Positions 60,065 through 64,000 of a stretch of 64,000 nucleotides of DNA are shown here, piece by piece. The translations under genes were made by a program, and so were the position numbers. Within the stretch, counting starts at the first letter, position 1. The number at the start of each line of letters is the position of its first letter. The notes beneath the pieces were generated by a model. It was given only the letters and a program-made list of their open reading frames with translations, did no database searches and was not told the origin of the DNA. This DNA comes from an uncultured bacterium (GTDB lineage: Bacteria; Verrucomicrobiota; Lentisphaeria; Victivallales; UBA1829), in NCBI GenBank assembly GCA_902762495.1, contig CACWOL010000012.1, positions 1-64,000 on the forward strand. Direction: 5' to 3'.

Positions 60065-61090
60065 ATGGCTACCTTGAAAGACATTGCCGAACGTGCAGGG
60101 GTCAACATCGCCACCGTCTCTCGCTTCTTCAACAATCGTAACCTCGTCAAAGCATCGACCGCCGCCAAGATCGATTCCATCGTGAAGGAAGTCGGTTACC
60201 GTCAGCGCGCCAGACGCCAGGGGCCGCGCACGCCCGACCGCATCGGCATCCGCCATTTCCGCGTGATGATCATCCTCAACTCGATCTCCTCCATCGAACA
60301 GTATTTTCACTGGGGCTCCACCACGCGCTTCATCGCCGCCGTGTTCGAGGAGCTTCAGAAACTCGACATCTCCATGGAGTTCTGCATCATCGGCGAGGAC
60401 GGCACGATCCCGGAGCGCCTGAACCCGGACTACTGCGACGGCGCGATCATCTGCAGCGAACCGGAAGACCCGGAACTGCGCGCCCGTCTGCACCAGCGTC
60501 TCCAAGGCATCTCCACGGTCAACACCTTCCTCAACGCCGACTACGGTGACAACGATTTTGACGTCATCAAGTTCGACAGCACCGAGATATCCCGCCTGGG
60601 CATGCGATTCTTCTTCGAAAACGGCGTGAAGGAAGCCGCGATCTTCCCCGAATACAAAAACCGCTTCACGCGCCGTGAGCTCATCGAATCCCTGAAGGTG
60701 GAATGCGAACGGATCGGCATCAAGTGCCGCGACCTCGCCGGGACTGTCCGGGATGGCCTTCCGATGAGCGAATACTACAGGAAACTCGCGGACGAATTTC
60801 TCCGGCTCAAGACCGCCACGGGCATGGCGTTCATTTCCAGCGCCGACATGCTGGGCGTCATGAACGAACTCCGGGCGCGCGGCATCGACATCTCGGCGTA
60901 CGAATACATCGCCGCCTTCACCAGCACGCACACGCTCCAATATTTTGAGAAGGTCCCGCCGTTCATCGACCTCAAGCATCAGCAGCTCGGCATCATGACC
61001 GCGACCCGCCTCCTCGACAGGATGCACTCGTTCAACCGGCTCCCGCGCACCGACATCGTGATCGCGCCCGAGCTGATCACGCTTGACTGA
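60065..61090 (+). CDS. LacI-family transcriptional regulator
   Basis: 341 residues; AAGGAG at 60051-60056. Helix-turn-helix at 4-23 (LKDIAERAGVNIATVSRFF) with hinge to ~50; the remainder is the periplasmic-binding-protein-like effector domain, less typical than most (FRVMIILNSISSIEQYF, YCDGAIICSEPED, FDSTEISRLGMRFFFENGV, GMAFISSADMLGVMNEL, IMTATRLLDRMHS). It probably senses a sugar linked to the downstream GH2 enzyme, whose upstream region holds a related TGTGCAAA palindrome (61178-61204). Confidence 0.88.
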   Translation: MATLKDIAERAGVNIATVSRFFNNRNLVKASTAAKIDSIVKEVGYRQRARRQGPRTPDRIGIRHFRVMIILNSISSIEQYFHWGSTTRFIAAVFEELQKLDISMEFCIIGEDGTIPERLNPDYCDGAIICSEPEDPELRARLHQRLQGISTVNTFLNADYGDNDFDVIKFDSTEISRLGMRFFFENGVKEAAIFPEYKNRFTRRELIESLKVECERIGIKCRDLAGTVRDGLPMSEYYRKLADEFLRLKTATGMAFISSADMLGVMNELRARGIDISAYEYIAAFTSTHTLQYFEKVPPFIDLKHQQLGIMTATRLLDRMHSFNRLPRTDIVIAPELITLD

Positions 61091-61124
61091 CCCTGACGAA
61101 AACAGCATTCGTTCTGTCTTTTTC

Positions 61125-61153
61125 CGGCTCCGCTTTCCGGCGGGGCCGTTTTT
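61125..61153 (+). terminator. Intrinsic terminator of the LacI-family gene
   Basis: CGGCTCCGC (61125-61133) with GCGGGGCCG (61140-61148), one G-T wobble, 6-base loop, then T5 (61149-61153). Confidence 0.88.
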
Positions 61154-61177
61154 CTGTCCGTTCAAAGCATATTGCCC

Positions 61178-61204
61178 TGTGCAAAAAGTCTATACTTTTG
61201 AGCA
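61178..61204. promoter_or_regulatory. Operator-like imperfect inverted repeat upstream of the GH2 gene
   Basis: TGTGCAAAAAG (61178-61188) faces CTTTTGAGCA (61195-61204), centred on TCTATA. TGTGCAAA is shared with the regulator's own promoter region (60018-60025). No clean -35/-10 pair was found for the GH2 gene. Confidence 0.4.
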
Positions 61205-61326
61205 AATAAGCGATAGAATTTTTGTTGTTCCGGAGTATTTTATACATTGAAACGATGCGCGGGCGATTGCGGTCCGCGCAGGACAACACCATTCAAAACA
61301 CCTCAAAGCTCTACGGAGGCCGCAGC

Positions 61327-64000
61327 ATGGATTCCACCTCACCCGCCGTTTGTCCCGTCTACACTAAATCCGAAACCCGCGGCCGCATCGACCTGTGCGG
61401 CATTTGGAAGCATCAGATCAACACCTCCGCCGAACGTCCCGACGAATCCGCTTCATGGGAGGATTACGAGGTGCCGGGCTGGAAAAGTGCCGTGAGAAAG
61501 GACGTACCGTATTTCCTGTGGTTCCGGCGCGAGATCGAAATCCCGGCGGACTGGCAGGGCAAACGCGTCGTACTGAACTTGCGCGGAGCTCGGAATACGC
61601 CGAAAGTCTTCATCGACGGCAAGCTCGCCGGAAGCAGGTTCGATGGCTGGACGCCGTTCGAACTCGATATCACGGATTTCGTGCGGCCGGGCGGACGCCA
61701 TACGCTCGAACTGTGCTGCGGCGACCGGAGCGCGGTCGAAGACCTCACGAAGAGCACGGACCAGATCGCGCACACGATCGCCCCGGTCGGCGGATTCCAC
61801 GACAACTGCGGCCCGTTCCTGCCGGTCTATCTCGACGCGCATGATCCGCTCCATATTGAGGATTCCCGCCTCGCGATCGTGACATCTGTCCGCAATATGA
61901 CCATAAATGTGACCGGTGCGGTCGTGCAGGCCGCGGGCGCGCTGCCGGATGCCTCCGGACTCAGGATCGAATGCGCCGTGCTGGACGGGGACACGCCCGT
62001 GCTGACGTTCGGCGGCGTGCCGCAGTTCGGTGAGGTCAAGCTCTCGGACGAACCGGACGACGCGGCGTTCAACCCCGGCGCGTGGCGCTTCGAAGCGGCG
62101 TTCCCGGACGCGAAACTCTGGACGCCCGAGACCCCGAATCTCTACCGCCTCAGAATTCGCCTGTACTCGGACGGAAAACTTAGCGATGAATCCTTCACGC
62201 GTTTTGGTTTCCGCGAAGTATGGTGCGATGGACCTGATTTCTTCCTGAACGGCGTGAAACGGCATCTGCTGGCGTCGAGCACGTGGCCCGCCTACGGCTA
62301 CATCCCGCGCGAGGCGGTCTTCCGCCGCGTCCGCCAGTGGAAGGACGACGGTATCCTCGCGTTCCGGTTCCACAACCAGCCGTGGCAGGAGGATTACCTG
62401 GAGGCCTGCGACGAGATCGGCATCATGACGGTCGACGAGTCGCCCGTGTACACCGACGGCAACGCCATGTACGCGTACAACGAGGATATTTTCTGGAACA
62501 ACTTCGCCGACGTGCTGCGCGGCATGATCCGGCGCGACCGCAACCACGCCTCCCTCGTGATGTGGAGCGTCGGCAACGAGATCCTGTTCATGGGCTCGGT
62601 CAAGTTCTGTCCCGACCTCAACCGCCGCCTCGGCGAGATGGGCACGCTCACGAAGCGCTTCGACCCGACCCGCGCCACCATGTTCGAGGCGGACCGCGAC
62701 CCGGACGGCAAGTACGACATGATCGGACTGCACTATCCGCACGAAATGCCCGCGCTGTACGCGTACCCCGACGCCGCCGAATGGCTCGGCCGCCGCATTG
62801 AGGCGGAAGCCGCGGGCGGCATGCTCGGCAAACAGTCCGGGACGTTCTTCTGGGACCGCAAAAAGCCGCTGTACATCGGCGAATATCTGTGGTGCCCGCA
62901 GACCGACTACTCCGTCGGCTCCATCTGGTTCGGCGAGGAAGTCTACCTCAGCCGCCAGAAATGCAACCGGGACGCGAAATATCTCGGCTGGATCGACCAG
63001 ACCGAGGCGTTCCGCATGGCCAACGTCACCGGCATGTGCCCCTGGACCGCCTACGGGTTCGGCGGCACGCCCGTCCCCGGCGCGGCCGAGGCGGAAAAGA
63101 TTTTCTACCGCAGGATCGCGTGTTTCCGCCGCGACCGTTCATCGCGGGTATTCGCCGGCGCGAAGAAACAAGTCGCGTTCGACGTGCTCAACGACTCGCC
63201 GGAAACGCAGGATCTGAAGCTGACGATCACGATAGATGGCGCGGACGCGGATTCCGTTGCATTCACGCTCGAACCGGGCGGCGCGCGCACGGTTTCGCTC
63301 GCGTTCACGGCGGAGGACGTACCGGGGAAAAATCTGCCCGAACATGAAACCTCTACGCTCGAATTCCGCCTGATCGCCAACGGAAACGAGGTCCAGCGTG
63401 AGAGTTTCCAGTACAAGATCTATCCCGTGCCAGCCGGAGACGATAAGGAGAATGTACATATCTATCGTGTCCCAGGAGACGTCGATTTCTCCTCGCTTGA
63501 TCCGGCGGCGGACATCGTGATCATTGATGAAAACATACTCGGAACGCCCGAGAGCCCCGCTCAGTTCGATGCGGACGGGTTCCGGCGCTTCCTCACGGCG
63601 GGCGGCCGCGCGCTCGTCCTGGCGCAGGACACGCTCGATCCGCTCGGGCTCGGCGTGAACCTCACCGACCACGCGTCGACCATGGCGTTCCCGCTCGCGC
63701 CGAACCATCCGCTGCTCGCCGGGCTCGAATCCGCCGACTTCAAATGGTGGGCGGACGGACATTACATCTCCCGCCGCGAGATCATCCGCGAGGGCCGCAA
63801 CGGTTTGGAATTACACCTTGTGACGGGCGGATTCAGCGCACTTGCGCAGGGGCCGTTCGCCGATCTGCCGTTCGGGGCCGGCCACGTCGTGCTGATGCAG
63901 CTTCTCGCTGGGAGTAAACGTGCCGCCGAGCCCGCCGCGGAGATCTTTTACAGGAACGCCGTTTCCTACCTGAAAACCCTCCCGCGCAAACCCGCTGTTC
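61327..64000 (+). CDS. Glycoside hydrolase family 2 enzyme (beta-galactosidase/glucuronidase type) with C-terminal amidotransferase-like domain; runs off window
   Basis: 891 codons are visible and no stop is reached by the window end. Start ATG 61327 with GGAGG at 61315-61319; no signal peptide, so cytoplasmic. The GH2 layout is present: N-terminal jelly-roll (YFLWFRREIEIP, ARNTPKVFIDGKLAG), immunoglobulin-like domain, then the TIM barrel from RFGFREVW. The acid/base Glu is in SLVMWSVGNEILF and the nucleophile Glu in KPLYIGEYLW. After about residue 720 comes a Rossmann-like region (ADIVIIDENILG, FRRFLTAGGRALVLAQ, NHPLLAGLESADFKWW), which resembles the class I amidotransferase-like domain seen in some glycosidases. 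The substrate is unknown; the enzyme probably responds to the upstream LacI-type regulator. Confidence 0.85.
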   Translation, partial: MDSTSPAVCPVYTKSETRGRIDLCGIWKHQINTSAERPDESASWEDYEVPGWKSAVRKDVPYFLWFRREIEIPADWQGKRVVLNLRGARNTPKVFIDGKLAGSRFDGWTPFELDITDFVRPGGRHTLELCCGDRSAVEDLTKSTDQIAHTIAPVGGFHDNCGPFLPVYLDAHDPLHIEDSRLAIVTSVRNMTINVTGAVVQAAGALPDASGLRIECAVLDGDTPVLTFGGVPQFGEVKLSDEPDDAAFNPGAWRFEAAFPDAKLWTPETPNLYRLRIRLYSDGKLSDESFTRFGFREVWCDGPDFFLNGVKRHLLASSTWPAYGYIPREAVFRRVRQWKDDGILAFRFHNQPWQEDYLEACDEIGIMTVDESPVYTDGNAMYAYNEDIFWNNFADVLRGMIRRDRNHASLVMWSVGNEILFMGSVKFCPDLNRRLGEMGTLTKRFDPTRATMFEADRDPDGKYDMIGLHYPHEMPALYAYPDAAEWLGRRIEAEAAGGMLGKQSGTFFWDRKKPLYIGEYLWCPQTDYSVGSIWFGEEVYLSRQKCNRDAKYLGWIDQTEAFRMANVTGMCPWTAYGFGGTPVPGAAEAEKIFYRRIACFRRDRSSRVFAGAKKQVAFDVLNDSPETQDLKLTITIDGADADSVAFTLEPGGARTVSLAFTAEDVPGKNLPEHETSTLEFRLIANGNEVQRESFQYKIYPVPAGDDKENVHIYRVPGDVDFSSLDPAADIVIIDENILGTPESPAQFDADGFRRFLTAGGRALVLAQDTLDPLGLGVNLTDHASTMAFPLAPNHPLLAGLESADFKWWADGHYISRREIIREGRNGLELHLVTGGFSALAQGPFADLPFGAGHVVLMQLLAGSKRAAEPAAEIFYRNAVSYLKTLPRKPAV

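Noticed and set aside
1-64000. CRISPR arrays, tRNA/rRNA genes, insertion sequences, prophage, replication origin
   Set aside because: None seen: no regularly spaced repeats with spacers, no tRNA-like cloverleaf or rRNA core sequence recognised by eye, no transposase or integrase motifs, and no DnaA-box cluster beside dnaA/dnaN. Short tRNAs cannot be fully excluded without a tRNAscan run.

Overview
The window reads as one long, gene-dense, GC-rich chromosomal segment of a Gram-negative bacterium, most likely of the Planctomycetota-Verrucomicrobiota-Lentisphaerota group; Lentisphaerota (Victivallales-like) is my best guess. This is an inference from content: a pilus/secretin cluster whose gene order recalls the Akkermansia Amuc_1102-1098 locus, a TIGR04073-like exosortase-associated protein, a large AIDA-repeat/RTX surface protein, and LPS-core genes (waaP, waaG). 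No rRNA, tRNA, CRISPR array, IS element or prophage was seen. The first ~505 bases do not belong with the rest: they carry the end of a glmS and the start of an acpS with actinobacterial (Coriobacteriia-like) character, fused in frame to a headless hybrid-cluster-protein gene. This looks like a chimeric contig end.

Layout. 506-1723: a prismane/Hcp-like protein that has lost most hybrid-cluster ligands. 1818-6400: an envelope cluster (chagasin-like lipoprotein, WaaP kinase, nucleotidyltransferase-like protein, alkaline-phosphatase-superfamily enzyme, family-2 glycosyltransferase). 6547-8829: membrane pyrophosphatase. 8924-11851 (minus): larB-larC-larE for the nickel-pincer nucleotide cofactor. 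12060-18463 (minus): tandem-domain solute-binding lipoprotein, histidine phosphatase, thioredoxin-fold protein, PriA, TIGR04073-like protein. 18664-22579: queF, argJ, argB and a serine-hydrolase lipoprotein. 22580-22952: a gene-free block of palindromic repeats beside pyrH (minus). 23891-28686: ankyrin protein, ribF, membrane-anchored MerR-like protein, glycerol-1-phosphate dehydrogenase. 28750-30953: parvulin chaperone and hemW. 31021-32697: fhs. 32851-39385: efp, epmA, waaG, hrpA, the last three joined by 4-nt overlaps. 39592-43785: glmM, glmS and a HAD phosphatase (amino-sugar supply). 44183-55917: secG, then the pilus-type assembly operon with a PilM-PilN fusion and two different secretins. 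56113-59727: giant repeat adhesin. 60065-64000: LacI regulator and a GH2 glycosidase that runs off the window.

How it fits together. Much of the segment serves the envelope: amino-sugar precursors, LPS core assembly and phosphorylation, protein export (SecG, parvulin chaperone), a secretin-based inner-to-outer membrane machine, and a surface adhesin. Many intergenic regions carry a recognisable housekeeping promoter; five of them share a CGC extension in front of the -35 box (CGCTTGAAA or CGCTTGATT). Four copies of a small double-hairpin palindrome are scattered between genes. The items I consider most novel are the cluster-less Hcp paralogue, the two-secretin pilus operon with its zinc/calcium-motif protein, the AIDA-RTX protein without Sec signal or beta-barrel, and the membrane-tethered MerR protein.
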